From assembly GCA_051252415.1 (NCBI GenBank), contig JBPOGA010000012.1, forward strand, positions 1 through 64,000: a stretch of 64,000 nucleotides of DNA. The letters are read 5' to 3'. Both the position numbers and the translations under genes were made by a program. Source of the DNA: JBPOFY01 sp051252415 (GTDB lineage: Bacteria > Verrucomicrobiota > Verrucomicrobiia > Opitutales > Coraliomargaritaceae). Shown one piece after another: positions 18,801 through 27,853 of the stretch; within the stretch, counting starts at the first letter, position 1; each line of letters starts with the position of its first letter. Below the pieces are notes generated by a model, which saw nothing but the letters and a program-made list of their open reading frames with translations, was not told the origin of the DNA and did no database searches.

Positions 18801-20002
18801 ATCAAATCGTTAATGAGTATCTTGAAAGTATTGATGCATATCTAGTGCCCGAGGAAGCTATTAAACCGATCTTTGATGAAGCAAAAATTAAGACGAAAAA
18901 TATTAATGAAGTAGTCTATGAACTCGCACGATATGCTCAAAAACGCGTTGTCTATAAAGCGCTCGAATTTGGCTCCAGAGGTCGCATCCCAAGATTAGCG
19001 TCCGACACTTGGAAAAATCGATATGGTGACTGTAAAGACCAGACCATACTGATGCTCCAGTTGCTGAAAGCAGCAAATATAGATAGCTACCCGCTGCTAA
19101 TATCGACTGAGGACAACTTAGTTGAGAACATACCATCAATGGATCAGTTCAATCATATGGTTCTATACATACCAGACTTAGAGCCAAACCCTGTGATCGA
19201 CTTAGTTGATACTAATTTCGATTTTACATACGGGCCTCCACAAGGGCTCGGAGGTATAAGCGGAATAGTTTGCAAGAAAGATGGCTATCAAATTTATACA
19301 GTTCCTGATTACCCAAACGATTCGTCCACTCCAGTAGCCAAAGTTCACTGCGACCTATCTTTTGATACAAAGAGAAACAAAGTTATAGCAGAGGAAACGA
19401 TCTCACTTTCTGGATATTATGGTAAGTGGAAGCGAAATACATTCCTAGATATAAACCGAGATCGACATTCCGCAAAAATTAAAGACGACCTCTTATCTTA
19501 CCTTCCAGATGGAACTCAATTCATCAATGCAAGCATCAGTCATTTAGAACCACCAACAGTAGACTTAGAAATAACCGTTAAATACGAGTTCGATCTAAAC
19601 GAAGAATCCAAGCTGTTTACACCCGGCTGGGAAGCTTACTACCTCGACATGACACCCAATAGTGAGCGAAAAATGCCTTACAGGATATCGTATCCATTCT
19701 GCCTCGAGTCGACTGTATCAACAGACAATGAAGCTTTGGAACAGCAATCAAACCAAGCTAATAAGGAAAATAAAGAATTGCTAATACAAGTATTCTCAAA
19801 CTCAACGGAAGACACTATCAACAATCAATCCTCGAGTAAAACTCGAGTAAACTGGAATGCTGTAGTTCTCTCTCCAACGGAGTATTACAAATTCCATGAT
19901 GAGTTATCTGCTGCGAGGGCTCTATCAAAACGCACACTCATTCCTGTTGAAACGAAAGCGATTGCGACCAATGGGGAAATCACTACCACCACACAAAACT
20001 AA
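15896..20002 (+). CDS. Large membrane protein with TPR, DUF3857 and transglutaminase-like domains
   Basis: The 1368-residue product has four N-terminal membrane helices (about 11-30, 44-64, 76-98, 111-131), then two similar alpha/beta domains (about 155-300 and 310-460). A TPR-like helical region (about 480-720), a DUF3857-type region (about 750-940) and a transglutaminase-like domain follow. The catalytic triad is visible: Cys1046 in YGDCKD, His1087 in FNHMV, Asp1102 in VIDLVD. The bulk would face the periplasm. The substrate is unknown. The DNA is visibly A+T-richer than tex and ftsZ on either side and uses many AGA and ATA codons, which hints at a separate origin. It ends 15 nt from the convergent ftsZ stop. 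Confidence 0.75.
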   Translation: MVETTSAEEFGKFFGLLFWTAIAIFVIAKQAFKIKKDTCRSRYASWGLILFWVGATFLIIIGFVKTQIPQESQFIDIMISLTWFTIQLTSIILSVIGFFQTLGSKLSRKTGRTAAVTSLILGGLLVSSVTLTLYKKLNPTSHSAFTAPVEGSEFTVKRAEFNYHFELPDSTWRKANYEKQNPIIDVSYSSEFHNAAIFIIAENLGTATFDTTEPEEVIRTKATEGLKQIRFGDFHDATLNDRNYRQLDLIGFKNGYRMEYRNHLFYEEGVLYQVVITFFTPDALEKNQKLVSDLINSFQLMDPNYLQTLRKEKHVSEISVPRLGIDIELKDPNWLKWDSMATDFPYAEKGAKYLDVGAISVLGVWDIEDYDNIDAMNEAVLSRMGISDSDRKTLQIEPSTLNGHPANDLRYIDEVDGTKYQNWVRVCITENVAVAIVGWWTIGTDSTSYKEAFDSARFDSSLALAPSKFTQAQEKSQGLMINAIGLYHYNRDRFTYSLSRFKDAYDIYKDDSVILKNYCTAAQNAESYELTIPYILEHIDNHKDDTELYVDFAFLLAESGDLKQASDRLEALFYDGYVNDDDLLSYLNYMIDQDREADAAPLMLKIIEDNPKVKYKCWMASVYRIGDMIDEAEAILKDIKLDEKTNQLVFEEKVRILLARDSATEALELISLWREHMPEDYDAYILTTEAYMQLNWHVKAQEEITRALEVFEGDSELLDYENHIQSVAGKDDLSLIEKEILPISMPKRITTILETADNEKTPDEWLTKLAYYNYRTTGYFFEEGKQSKQTFKNKVTLLTRSAVERFSTLTFDFDRSAERIYVNEVIVRDETGKVVATEDRNHFYVAEQSDSEMATDEMTMYVPINGLSIGSTLEWQVSVENLGTSDTFSFTRKYLYPSYPAKEQFVYVVGDVDQIKAEPFKVESITSEAEDTLIWAKPNHAGIQTERYMPSYDQYLPHIELGSSKEEWNQIVNEYLESIDAYLVPEEAIKPIFDEAKIKTKNINEVVYELARYAQKRVVYKALEFGSRGRIPRLASDTWKNRYGDCKDQTILMLQLLKAANIDSYPLLISTEDNLVENIPSMDQFNHMVLYIPDLEPNPVIDLVDTNFDFTYGPPQGLGGISGIVCKKDGYQIYTVPDYPNDSSTPVAKVHCDLSFDTKRNKVIAEETISLSGYYGKWKRNTFLDINRDRHSAKIKDDLLSYLPDGTQFINASISHLEPPTVDLEITVKYEFDLNEESKLFTPGWEAYYLDMTPNSERKMPYRISYPFCLESTVSTDNEALEQQSNQANKENKELLIQVFSNSTEDTINNQSSSKTRVNWNAVVLSPTEYYKFHDELSAARALSKRTLIPVETKAIATNGEITTTTQN

Positions 20003-20017
20003 TTAAGATAAAGCCTC

Positions 20018-21286
20018 CTACTTAATCTTAATCTTGATCCCTTTGCGCATATAGGTCGGGACGTCGAGGTCTTCGCCGTTGTGGTCGTTGCGGTCGGTCT
20101 TTTCGAAATAGCCACGTTGCGCGTCGATATCGATAAAGGTAAACTCGTCTTGGTTGGCTTCTTCGACGGCTGCCTTCTGCTTTTTAGTGAGTTTCGAAGA
20201 GTGTGTGCGTGGTGGCTTATCTTCCTTAGAAATTTCAGTCTCTAGGCCGAGGCCTCCTTCAAGGGCTGCTTTCTTGACGGGTTGATGCTCTGCCTGAACA
20301 GGCGCAGCATCCATATCTGCTTTGCCGAGGATACAAATCTCTAGGCTCTGATGGCGACCTTCATCGATGACAGCCCCGAAGACGACATCTTCACGTGAGC
20401 CAAAACGTTTTGCGACGAGTGACATGATTTCATTCAGCTTAGAAATGCCGAGGTCTGCACCGCCGATCACGTTGACTAGAATCCGATCCAGTTGCGATGG
20501 GCGATCTCCCATGTGCAACAACGGACAGATGAATAAATCTTCGAGGGCTTTAGTCACATAGTCTTCACCACTTGCCATTCCGGTGCCAAAAATGGTTTTC
20601 CCACCGTGACTATTAAACACAGAGCGCAGAGAACCAAAGTCTTGATTAATCAGCCCGGTCTTCAGCAGCATCGCGCATAGTGAATTTACCCCGCGTCCGA
20701 CCCAGCGATCTGCAACCGCGAAGGCATTCAGCACGCTGGTATCTTCTTCGCCTTCTTGAAGAAGCACATCGTTGGGCAAAGGAATCAAGCCATGCACAAT
20801 TTGGCGGAGTTCGCCGATACTCTCTTCTGCGATGCGCTTGCGGCGCGCGCCCTCGAAACTGAAGGGCAAAGTCGCAAAAGCCAGCACCAGCGCGTTGGTC
20901 TTGGCGGCTACTTCAGCGACCACAGCCGCAGCAGCACTGCCGGTGCCTCCACCGAGGCCGACGACGATGATAATCAGGTCGGTATCCGCAATCATGTGCG
21001 CAATCGCATCGCGGTCGGCTTCAGCTGCGGCTTTACCGATATCCACTTCCCCACCCGCACCGAGGCCACGAGTGATGGAGCGCCCGATTACGAGTTTCTC
21101 TGCAAGCGGTGAGCTATTGAGTGCCTGCGCATCTGTATTGATTGCGGCAAGTCGCACATCGCCGAGATCGTCGAGCTTCAATCCTACCACCGCATTGGTG
21201 CCCGCACCGCCGACCCCGATGATTTTAATTTTCAAATCGGAGGTGCCTGCGGTTTGACTAAAGAGGCTCTGTGTTTCTTCACTCAC
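20018..21286 (-). CDS. ftsZ: Cell division protein FtsZ
   Basis: The 422-residue tubulin-like GTPase forms the division ring. It has GVGGAGTNAV near 24-33, the tubulin signature GGGTGSAAA near 111-119, and NTDAQAL near 50. The last part holds an acidic and basic linker and the FtsA-binding tail DVPTYMRK followed by GIKIKIK. The start codon is GTG at 21286. It lies 4 nt after ftsA, and both would be made from one mRNA. It is the last gene of the dcw cluster. Confidence 0.98.
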   Translation of the reverse strand: MSEETQSLFSQTAGTSDLKIKIIGVGGAGTNAVVGLKLDDLGDVRLAAINTDAQALNSSPLAEKLVIGRSITRGLGAGGEVDIGKAAAEADRDAIAHMIADTDLIIIVVGLGGGTGSAAAAVVAEVAAKTNALVLAFATLPFSFEGARRKRIAEESIGELRQIVHGLIPLPNDVLLQEGEEDTSVLNAFAVADRWVGRGVNSLCAMLLKTGLINQDFGSLRSVFNSHGGKTIFGTGMASGEDYVTKALEDLFICPLLHMGDRPSQLDRILVNVIGGADLGISKLNEIMSLVAKRFGSREDVVFGAVIDEGRHQSLEICILGKADMDAAPVQAEHQPVKKAALEGGLGLETEISKEDKPPRTHSSKLTKKQKAAVEEANQDEFTFIDIDAQRGYFEKTDRNDHNGEDLDVPTYMRKGIKIKIK

Positions 21287-21290
21287 GAGA

Positions 21291-22505
21291 TTAAATATTG
21301 AGAAATCCGCTCAGCTTACGGAGAAAATTTGAAGGTTTTTCAGTTTCTTGTTGAGCTGAGTCTTGGCCAGTGAGCGCGTAGTGCAGCAAGCCAAGCACGG
21401 TGCTATATTCTGGTTGGCGTAATTCATCGGATACATCCGCCGATCCGTCCGAGATACGAGCTTCTAAGCCGAGCACACGTTGCGCAGCTTCATCGATCCC
21501 TGTCAAACGTGCCCCGCCACCAGTTAAAACAACACCCGATGCAATATCTGACAGTACTAAAAGTTCTGCCGCCTCGAGCTCCGCCTTGATAATTTCAAAA
21601 ATTTCTCCGACACGAGCTTCAATGATTTTGGTGAGCGCGGCCAAGGGATACTCGCGATCGCCAATAGTGAGATCGCCAATGGTCCAGACCTTTGCGTCTT
21701 TATCCTCTGCTTGATAATAAGCGCGGCCATCTTTCAACTTAAAGTCTTCGGCGCTTTTACGACCGACTCTGAGTCCGATGCTCAAATCATTGGTAATGTG
21801 ATCGCCACCGACTGGAACGACTCCGGTCTTCACAATATATCCTTTACGATATAGCACATAATCGGTGGTGCCACCGCCCATATCGATCACAAGCGCGCCA
21901 TTATCCTTTTCTGAGTCTTGTAAAAGCACCGCACCAGAAGCGATGCTGGAAATGATCATATCACTCACATCCAAATCAATGCCTTGAATGACTCGTAAAC
22001 TATCGCTGACGACATCACTGTCACCATGCACAGACCAATAGCCGACCTGTAAACGGCGCCCTTCCTTCGAGAGTGGATTCTCAACGAGCTGACCATCGAT
22101 CGAAAATGGATTTTGAATGTGGTGAATATAGGTGCGCTCAGCAGGCAGTTTACGGCGCTTCGCGTCGGCTTTTGCGGCCTCAATATCAATTTCACGAATC
22201 ACTCCGTTGGGAGAACTGACATTGGTGGTGCCGAGGTTGAAATTACCGGTCAAATGGCTGCCCGTTTGCGCGAGATAGACTTCGTCAATCCGTGTTTGTG
22301 CGCTCTTTTCAGCGGCTAGGATAGCGGCATGCACACAATCGCTTGCGGCATTTAAATCTGTGATCACGCCCTTCTTCACTCCTTTCGAGGAGCTGATGCT
22401 ATGACCGATAATATTGAGTCCCGATTCGCTGACAATTTCGCCTAACAAGACCGCCACTTTGGACGTCCCGATTTCGACTGCACCGACTACTCTAGTATGA
22501 CTCAT
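21291..22505 (-). CDS. ftsA: Cell division protein FtsA
   Basis: The 404-residue actin-like protein tethers FtsZ to the membrane. It has the family N-terminus VGAVEIGTSKVAVLLGE, the nucleotide-binding VIDMGGGTTDYVLY near 205-218, and VLTGGGARLTGI near 325-336. The C-terminus NFLRKLSGFLNI is a typical amphipathic membrane-targeting helix. It begins with ATG after a 120-nt gap that contains imperfect heptad-type inverted repeats. Length is normal. Confidence 0.96.
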   Translation of the reverse strand: MSHTRVVGAVEIGTSKVAVLLGEIVSESGLNIIGHSISSSKGVKKGVITDLNAASDCVHAAILAAEKSAQTRIDEVYLAQTGSHLTGNFNLGTTNVSSPNGVIREIDIEAAKADAKRRKLPAERTYIHHIQNPFSIDGQLVENPLSKEGRRLQVGYWSVHGDSDVVSDSLRVIQGIDLDVSDMIISSIASGAVLLQDSEKDNGALVIDMGGGTTDYVLYRKGYIVKTGVVPVGGDHITNDLSIGLRVGRKSAEDFKLKDGRAYYQAEDKDAKVWTIGDLTIGDREYPLAALTKIIEARVGEIFEIIKAELEAAELLVLSDIASGVVLTGGGARLTGIDEAAQRVLGLEARISDGSADVSDELRQPEYSTVLGLLHYALTGQDSAQQETEKPSNFLRKLSGFLNI

Positions 22506-22625
22506 AATTGAAAGAGGCTAGGAGGTAGAAGTTAGAATACAGGCAGCCCGCACAGTTAAAACACGTGCAAATACTGCCTTTGAATTGATATTCTGACTAC
22601 TAATTTCTGTCTACTGTCTCCTTTC
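22506..22625 (-). repeat. Heptad-type inverted repeat before ftsA
   Basis: Read in the ftsA direction, this gap begins with units of about 7 nt (gacagta, gacagaa, attagta, gtcagaa) and ends with complementary-type units (tctaact, tctacct, cctagcc, tctttca) just before the ATG. agaata and tattct pair exactly, and gtag and ctac pair further out, giving an imperfect hairpin around a central spacer. It may hold an ftsAZ promoter, but no clear boxes were seen. Confidence 0.5.
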
Positions 22626-23561
22626 TTAAAATGTTCCGATTCGCCCACTGGAAAATTGCACTGCAGCGGAGCCGCGTAAAGAAAGATCGATCCTTTCAAT
22701 GGACGGATTTCCTCGTTTCTGCACATAACTCAAAATATAGTTTAGACGATCCAATTGCTGACCATAATCACTGTTGGCACCAAAGATAATACGCGGCACC
22801 CAACTGGAGCGCACCTCAATGATCTGACCTGGCAATTCTAAATCCCCTGAGTAGTGCTCCAAAGAGACTACCTGCCATGTGCCATACAGCTGAGGACTGT
22901 TTTGACGGGCGTAATCTAATAGCTCAGCAACGCGTTCAATTCCACGCATCGGAAAGTATTTACCTTCTGGGTTACGATACGGCTGCACAAAGGGCAAATG
23001 CTGCAACATCGCTTTGGGATACCCGATGCCCTGGTAGACGGTGCCGTCACGCGCGACCAATTTCAATTCTTGCACATCATCCTTACCAGTTACAGCTAGA
23101 CGCATGGATGGATTGCGCTCTTCTATGCTGATTTTCAAATCGCTGGGAAACACTCGTGTCACCGCAGCCGATTTAACCTGCCCTTCAGCCTCGAACTTAG
23201 TCTTCAACGCATGGATGTCCGCCTCCATCATCGTCATCCCTGGGTGCAATTGAATGACAGTGCCAAGCCACTTGTCGGGCAAAACTCCATCGGTATCAAA
23301 AAGAATACGTTCGATTGGCTTCGAAGGTGGTGACATCTGGATCGCTTCTTCGCGATTTATCAAAGTGATGATGCCATAGGTCAGGCCACCGAGCACCCCC
23401 ACGACAAATAATAAGGCACCGGTTATCTTCAGGATTTTCAAACGTCGGCGTTTACGCGCCTGAGGTGACTTCACCCGCGTCTTGCGTGAGCCCGCAAGTT
23501 CGCGCCAGCTCTGCGAACCGCTTGCTGATGTGCCTCCTTTGTCTTTGCCTCCTCCGATCAT
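22626..23561 (-). CDS. ftsQ: Cell division protein FtsQ/DivIB
   Basis: The 311-residue bitopic protein links early and late division proteins. It has a basic cytoplasmic tail (1-45, with KSPQARKRRRLK), one membrane helix (about 46-67) and a POTRA domain (about 85-155, including LHPGMTMMEADIHALKTKF and the ending ERNP). The later FtsQ domain is present and length is normal. Sequence identity to characterised FtsQ is low by eye, so the call relies on domain layout and position between ddl and ftsA. Its ATG overlaps the ddl stop in an ATGA junction. Confidence 0.88.
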   Translation of the reverse strand: MIGGGKDKGGTSASGSQSWRELAGSRKTRVKSPQARKRRRLKILKITGALLFVVGVLGGLTYGIITLINREEAIQMSPPSKPIERILFDTDGVLPDKWLGTVIQLHPGMTMMEADIHALKTKFEAEGQVKSAAVTRVFPSDLKISIEERNPSMRLAVTGKDDVQELKLVARDGTVYQGIGYPKAMLQHLPFVQPYRNPEGKYFPMRGIERVAELLDYARQNSPQLYGTWQVVSLEHYSGDLELPGQIIEVRSSWVPRIIFGANSDYGQQLDRLNYILSYVQKRGNPSIERIDLSLRGSAAVQFSSGRIGTF

Positions 23562-24493
23562 TGTGAAACTGCCTTCTGTTTTGCTTCAAAGCGTGCGATC
23601 GCTGGTGCCACTAATTTGGCCGCCAAAGACTCAAAATCGAGTCCAATACACGATGCGCTTTTGGGTAATAAACTCGTCGCAGTCAGACCGGGCAAGGTAT
23701 TGATTTCTAAAAAATACGCATCTTGGTCATCCAACAGGAAATCGATGCGTGCAAAGTCTCGACAGCCGCAGGCTTTAAAGAGCGCTTCAGCGGCGGTTTT
23801 GATCTGTGTCTCAACATCAGCAGGCAGCTCCGCAGGGAAACGATACTCAGTAGAACCAGGTGTGTATTTTGCTTTATAATCATACACGCCCGTCGAGCTG
23901 ACGATCTCAACAATGCCCATGGCCGCACCATCTAACACACCCACCGTCAACTCGCGACCTTTGATACGTTGCTCAATCAGCCAGTTACCATCGTGGATCT
24001 GTGAAAGCGTCACACCCAACTCAGAACGGTGCTCACAAAAGTGCAGCCCGACACTGCTCCCTTGATCTGCAGGCTTAATCACCAGCGATGTGCCCAATGC
24101 TTCGATCACATCGTCGGCAAGCGGCGCCTCAGCTCCGTCAAAAGTCATCCCTTGTGGGGAGGCGATACCCAGCTCCGTCGCAATGCCTTTGGCAGCATCC
24201 TTTGCCATGCATAAATGGCTGGCATTCGAATCACTGCCACAGCAGACAACACCAGCGGCTTCACAGAGCTTTTGCAATTCACCGTCTTCACCAAAGGCAC
24301 CATGCAAAGCCGGAAACACGATTGAACGCGAACCGTCCACCTCTGCAGGCAATGCGTTCTCATCCAAACGAATCGCCTCGACGGTAAAGTTAGCTGCTAA
24401 GGCTTTGGCAATCGCTTCACCACTCACCAGCGAAACTTCACGCTCGGAACCTACGCCACCGTAGAGCACAACGATTGATTCAAGCTTAGACAT
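23558..24493 (-). CDS. ddl: D-alanine--D-alanine ligase
   Basis: The 311-residue ATP-grasp enzyme makes the D-Ala-D-Ala dipeptide for peptidoglycan. It has the N-terminal LYGGVGSEREVSLVSGEAI, where family members usually have GG.S.ER.VSL, the glycine-rich VIKPADQGSSVGL near 137-149, and the metal-binding end FLEINTLPGLTATSLLPKSA near 277-296. Length is normal. It overlaps murC-murB by 8 nt upstream and ftsQ by 4 nt downstream, so translation is probably coupled. Confidence 0.96.
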   Translation of the reverse strand: MSKLESIVVLYGGVGSEREVSLVSGEAIAKALAANFTVEAIRLDENALPAEVDGSRSIVFPALHGAFGEDGELQKLCEAAGVVCCGSDSNASHLCMAKDAAKGIATELGIASPQGMTFDGAEAPLADDVIEALGTSLVIKPADQGSSVGLHFCEHRSELGVTLSQIHDGNWLIEQRIKGRELTVGVLDGAAMGIVEIVSSTGVYDYKAKYTPGSTEYRFPAELPADVETQIKTAAEALFKACGCRDFARIDFLLDDQDAYFLEINTLPGLTATSLLPKSASCIGLDFESLAAKLVAPAIARFEAKQKAVSQ

Positions 24494-26726
24494 CTGTTAC
24501 CTCCTTCTCCTGCACCGCTGTGGGTGTCTCTAAAATTGCATCCCAAGAATCGCCAACAAGCAGCACTTCAGGCTCTAGAACATAGCCTGACTTTGCAAAC
24601 ACGGCGGCGCGCACTTGCTTGACGAGTTCAATCACGTCCTCAGCAGTGGCACCGCCTTGGTTGACGATAAAATTGCCATGTACATCCGAAACCTCAGCAG
24701 CCCCGACGCGCATACCTTTAATGCCATGCGTATCGATCAGCTTACCTGCATAATTCCCCTCGGGGTTCTTAAAAATACAGCCCGCGCTTGGGCCACGCGG
24801 CTGACTACCCTTGCGCGAGGTTGAGTAACTATCCATTCGACTACGGATCGACGCTTCATCTTGAAGCTCTGGACTTTTCAAAATTGCGCCAAGCGCGATA
24901 CCACGACTGATCTCTTCAACCTTACGATAGCCAAAGTGAAAGGCATCTTTTGGTAAATCCTGCAACTTACCGGACTCATCGAGATATTGCACACGTTCGA
25001 CCACATCAAACATCCAGTTGCCCATCGCGCCAGCATTCATACGTAGTGCTCCGCCAACCGCACCAGGAATACCTTCTAGAAATTCAAAGCCAGCTAGGCC
25101 CGCCTTCGCAGCATGCCCACAGATTTCCTTTAATCGGCCACCGGCAGCGGCCCAAATACGCCCATCGGAAAGCGTCTCGACTCTGCGCCACGCAGGTGCC
25201 GAGAAGCGGATGACCAAGCCATTAAAGCCAGCATCCATAACGAGCAAGTTTGAGCCACGCCCAATACAAAACGTTTCCATACCAAATAATTTGGCGGCTC
25301 TTAGCAATGCACGCAGGTCAGTTAAATTACTAGGTTCCGCATAAAAACGAGCATTTCCACCTACACGTAATGTCGTCTTATTTGCTAAGGGTTCATCCTG
25401 CTTTAAAGTGCAATCGAGTGAGACACGCCCATCAAGAAAGCCATCCCACGTAGAATTAAAATCACCAGCTGATCGTATCCACTCAACAAATACACCAGCG
25501 AAACCATCTAAGTCTCCAGCCCCCACAAACGCAACCGTTGTCGGCTCAATTGTTAAGCTATCTGCCAACACCTGAACGCCGTCGAAATCCATCGGCAAGC
25601 AATTCGGCGCATCTACACCGAACGCAGCGACTAGATCCTCAAGCGCCCCACCCGATTGCTCCGCCTCATGCGCCGCATACACAGGCAATAAAAAGAGCGT
25701 ATCGGCAGCCGACAAACTTTCTGCAAAAGCCTGTTTAAACTGCTTTGTGCGCGAATAGCGATGCGGCTGAAACACCACGACAAGGCGATGCTTCGGTTGC
25801 TGCAGACGCAAACGCTTCAATAGTGCTTGGATTTCTGTCGGGTGATGTGCGTAATCCTCAACAACGGTAAGTTCAGACGTATCCAGCAGTGTTGTTTGGC
25901 GCCGCGCAATCCCAGGAAAGTCAACTAATGTGGACGGAGCAACTTCCGTTCCGAGTAAAGATAATACAGCAGCGGCGGCTGAAGCGTTTTGATGATTAAA
26001 GCATACATCCGTAACATCTATCGAATACGTCTGTAAATCAGCACCACCTGTTTCAAAAAAGCGATCCGATAAACCACCTTCCTTAGAGACCAACACGTGT
26101 CCACCTGTGCGCTGAATGAGCTGACGGAACGCTTCATCAATCATCGCCTCATCTGAATAGCGGTCTGCATGATCCCAATCTAAATTAAGCAGCAAAGTCA
26201 CTTCTGGATTAAAATGATCAATTGTGCCGTCGCTCTCATCCACTTCAGCAATCAACCAATCGCTGTCACTGACGTTGAATGGTGCGAGCGATACGTCATT
26301 AAAAAGTCCACCTAGAATGAAATTCGCCTCGATACCTTGCTGGCGAATACCATGGGCAATCATACCGGTCGTTGTGGTTTTTCCATGGCTCCCCACCACT
26401 GCAATCAGCTTTTTCGCCTTTGAAAGCTCTGCGAGCATTTCACCGCGGCGTAACACCTTCAACCCTCGCGCACGAGCGGCTTCGAGTAATGAGTGACTCG
26501 CCTGTATCGCACTTGAATATACCACCGTCGTAAATCCATCTAGTTGCTCTGCGAACAGCAGATCACGGATATCCACACCTGCATCTAATAAAATGCGGCG
26601 CACAGGTTCGCGCAGATGATCATCGTAGCCGCAGATCGTTGCACCAGACCGTGACATCCACCCAGCAAGCGGCGCCATGCCCATACCTCCGACACCGAGA
26701 AACAAATATGTCTCTGCGTTTGCCAT
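24486..26726 (-). CDS. Fused UDP-N-acetylmuramate--L-alanine ligase / UDP-N-acetylenolpyruvoylglucosamine reductase (MurC-MurB)
   Basis: The 746-residue protein joins two steps that normally need two genes. Residues 1 to about 430 are MurC: FLGVGGMGMAPLAGW at the N-terminus, the ATP loop VVGSHGKTTTTGMIAHG near 114-130, and the family VEDYAHHPTEI block near 290. Residues about 440-746 are MurB: FAD-binding VGGNARFYAEPSN and CIGRGSNLLV, and PSAGCIFKNPEG near 660. In E. coli MurB the catalytic residue in the matching position is a serine, here apparently Cys. MurB reduces the enolpyruvyl group, then MurC adds L-Ala, so the fusion joins consecutive reactions. It overlaps murG by TGATG. Confidence 0.95.
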   Translation of the reverse strand: MANAETYLFLGVGGMGMAPLAGWMSRSGATICGYDDHLREPVRRILLDAGVDIRDLLFAEQLDGFTTVVYSSAIQASHSLLEAARARGLKVLRRGEMLAELSKAKKLIAVVGSHGKTTTTGMIAHGIRQQGIEANFILGGLFNDVSLAPFNVSDSDWLIAEVDESDGTIDHFNPEVTLLLNLDWDHADRYSDEAMIDEAFRQLIQRTGGHVLVSKEGGLSDRFFETGGADLQTYSIDVTDVCFNHQNASAAAAVLSLLGTEVAPSTLVDFPGIARRQTTLLDTSELTVVEDYAHHPTEIQALLKRLRLQQPKHRLVVVFQPHRYSRTKQFKQAFAESLSAADTLFLLPVYAAHEAEQSGGALEDLVAAFGVDAPNCLPMDFDGVQVLADSLTIEPTTVAFVGAGDLDGFAGVFVEWIRSAGDFNSTWDGFLDGRVSLDCTLKQDEPLANKTTLRVGGNARFYAEPSNLTDLRALLRAAKLFGMETFCIGRGSNLLVMDAGFNGLVIRFSAPAWRRVETLSDGRIWAAAGGRLKEICGHAAKAGLAGFEFLEGIPGAVGGALRMNAGAMGNWMFDVVERVQYLDESGKLQDLPKDAFHFGYRKVEEISRGIALGAILKSPELQDEASIRSRMDSYSTSRKGSQPRGPSAGCIFKNPEGNYAGKLIDTHGIKGMRVGAAEVSDVHGNFIVNQGGATAEDVIELVKQVRAAVFAKSGYVLEPEVLLVGDSWDAILETPTAVQEKEVTDV

Positions 26727-27853
26727 CAGACTGCGGCCTTCATTTGTTCGGATTTAGCGAGTGTGCTGGCATTGCATAAAGCTTCCAAATCCTCAGCGAT
26801 TAATTTGCAGGAATCAAAGCGATCCAAACGCTCAAGATTCGCTTTGAACTTACCCAATAACCAATCGTTGAAGATTAAGTCCATAACTTCAGCAGTCAGA
26901 GTTTCGATCTCCGATTGATCTACGACTAAACCTGCTCCATGTCGTTCATGCATACGGGCATTTGCCTCTTGGTGGTTGTCGGCAGCATGTGGGTAAGGAA
27001 TTAAAATGGATGACGCCCGACAGCGGATTATCTCTGCGATCGATCCAGCACCAGCTCGTGAAACCACTAAGTCAGCTGCGGAGATCACATCACCCATATT
27101 GTCGGAAAACGGCACGAGTGTCGCGGTAATGTCCTCTCCGTTTCGATTCACCTCATGAATTGTGCTCTTCGTACTCTTCCCCAGCCCAGTAACACAATAA
27201 ATAGAGACACCCGCTTTCGCGAGTTCAGCGAAATTATGAATCGCCCAGTCATTCAATGCGGATGCGCCTTGGCTACCACCAATAATCACGAGTAGTTTAT
27301 GTGGCACCACGATACCCAAGCGACGCCACGCATCAGCTTTCATGGCATGCTTTATATCCTTTCGAACTGGATACCCCAGATAACGAATGCGTGAAGGCGG
27401 CACGCCCTTCATACGTACACCTTCAGGAAGGTAGAGTCTTGTCGCGAGTCGCTTAACCATACGAATCGACTTACCTGGATGACAGTTTGCTTCATGAACC
27501 GCAATTGGCACGCCAGCGATGCGTGCAGCCACTCCGAGTCCCACCGATAAAAAACCACCAAACAAGAGCACTAAGTCGGGATCTTCTTTCTGGATCAATT
27601 TACGCGAGAATAAATACCCATTCAGTAAACTCCACACAGCTGCGAAGCGTGCGAACACTCCGCCAGCAAACGCACGCCCAGGTGTCTTATGAAAATTAAG
27701 GTGTTCATACTTCGCAATCAAAGCGGAATCGACCTGTTTCTGGCTAATGAGCAAACGACAATCGTGCCCCTTTGCTTGCAAGGTTTCTGCCACAGCGATG
27801 CCTGGAGCTAAATGCCCTCCAGTGCCGCCACATGCGATGATGATCTTACTCAT
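26726..27853 (-). CDS. murG: UDP-GlcNAc transferase MurG
   Basis: The 375-residue GT-B glycosyltransferase adds GlcNAc to lipid I to form lipid II on the inner face of the membrane. It begins with CGGTGGHLAPGIAVAETL, the family glycine-rich loop, and has GGSQGASALND near 193-203 and the nucleotide-binding block VVSRAGAGSIAEI near 262-274. Length is normal. It is overlapped by ftsW upstream (ATGA) and the murC-murB gene downstream. Confidence 0.97.
   Translation of the reverse strand: MSKIIIACGGTGGHLAPGIAVAETLQAKGHDCRLLISQKQVDSALIAKYEHLNFHKTPGRAFAGGVFARFAAVWSLLNGYLFSRKLIQKEDPDLVLLFGGFLSVGLGVAARIAGVPIAVHEANCHPGKSIRMVKRLATRLYLPEGVRMKGVPPSRIRYLGYPVRKDIKHAMKADAWRRLGIVVPHKLLVIIGGSQGASALNDWAIHNFAELAKAGVSIYCVTGLGKSTKSTIHEVNRNGEDITATLVPFSDNMGDVISAADLVVSRAGAGSIAEIIRCRASSILIPYPHAADNHQEANARMHERHGAGLVVDQSEIETLTAEVMDLIFNDWLLGKFKANLERLDRFDSCKLIAEDLEALCNASTLAKSEQMKAAV

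Noticed and set aside
20003..20045. A+T-rich hairpin (ttaaga/tcttaa) between the 1368-residue gene and ftsZ
   Set aside because: The pairing is short and A+T-only, and overlaps the ftsZ end; too weak to call a terminator.
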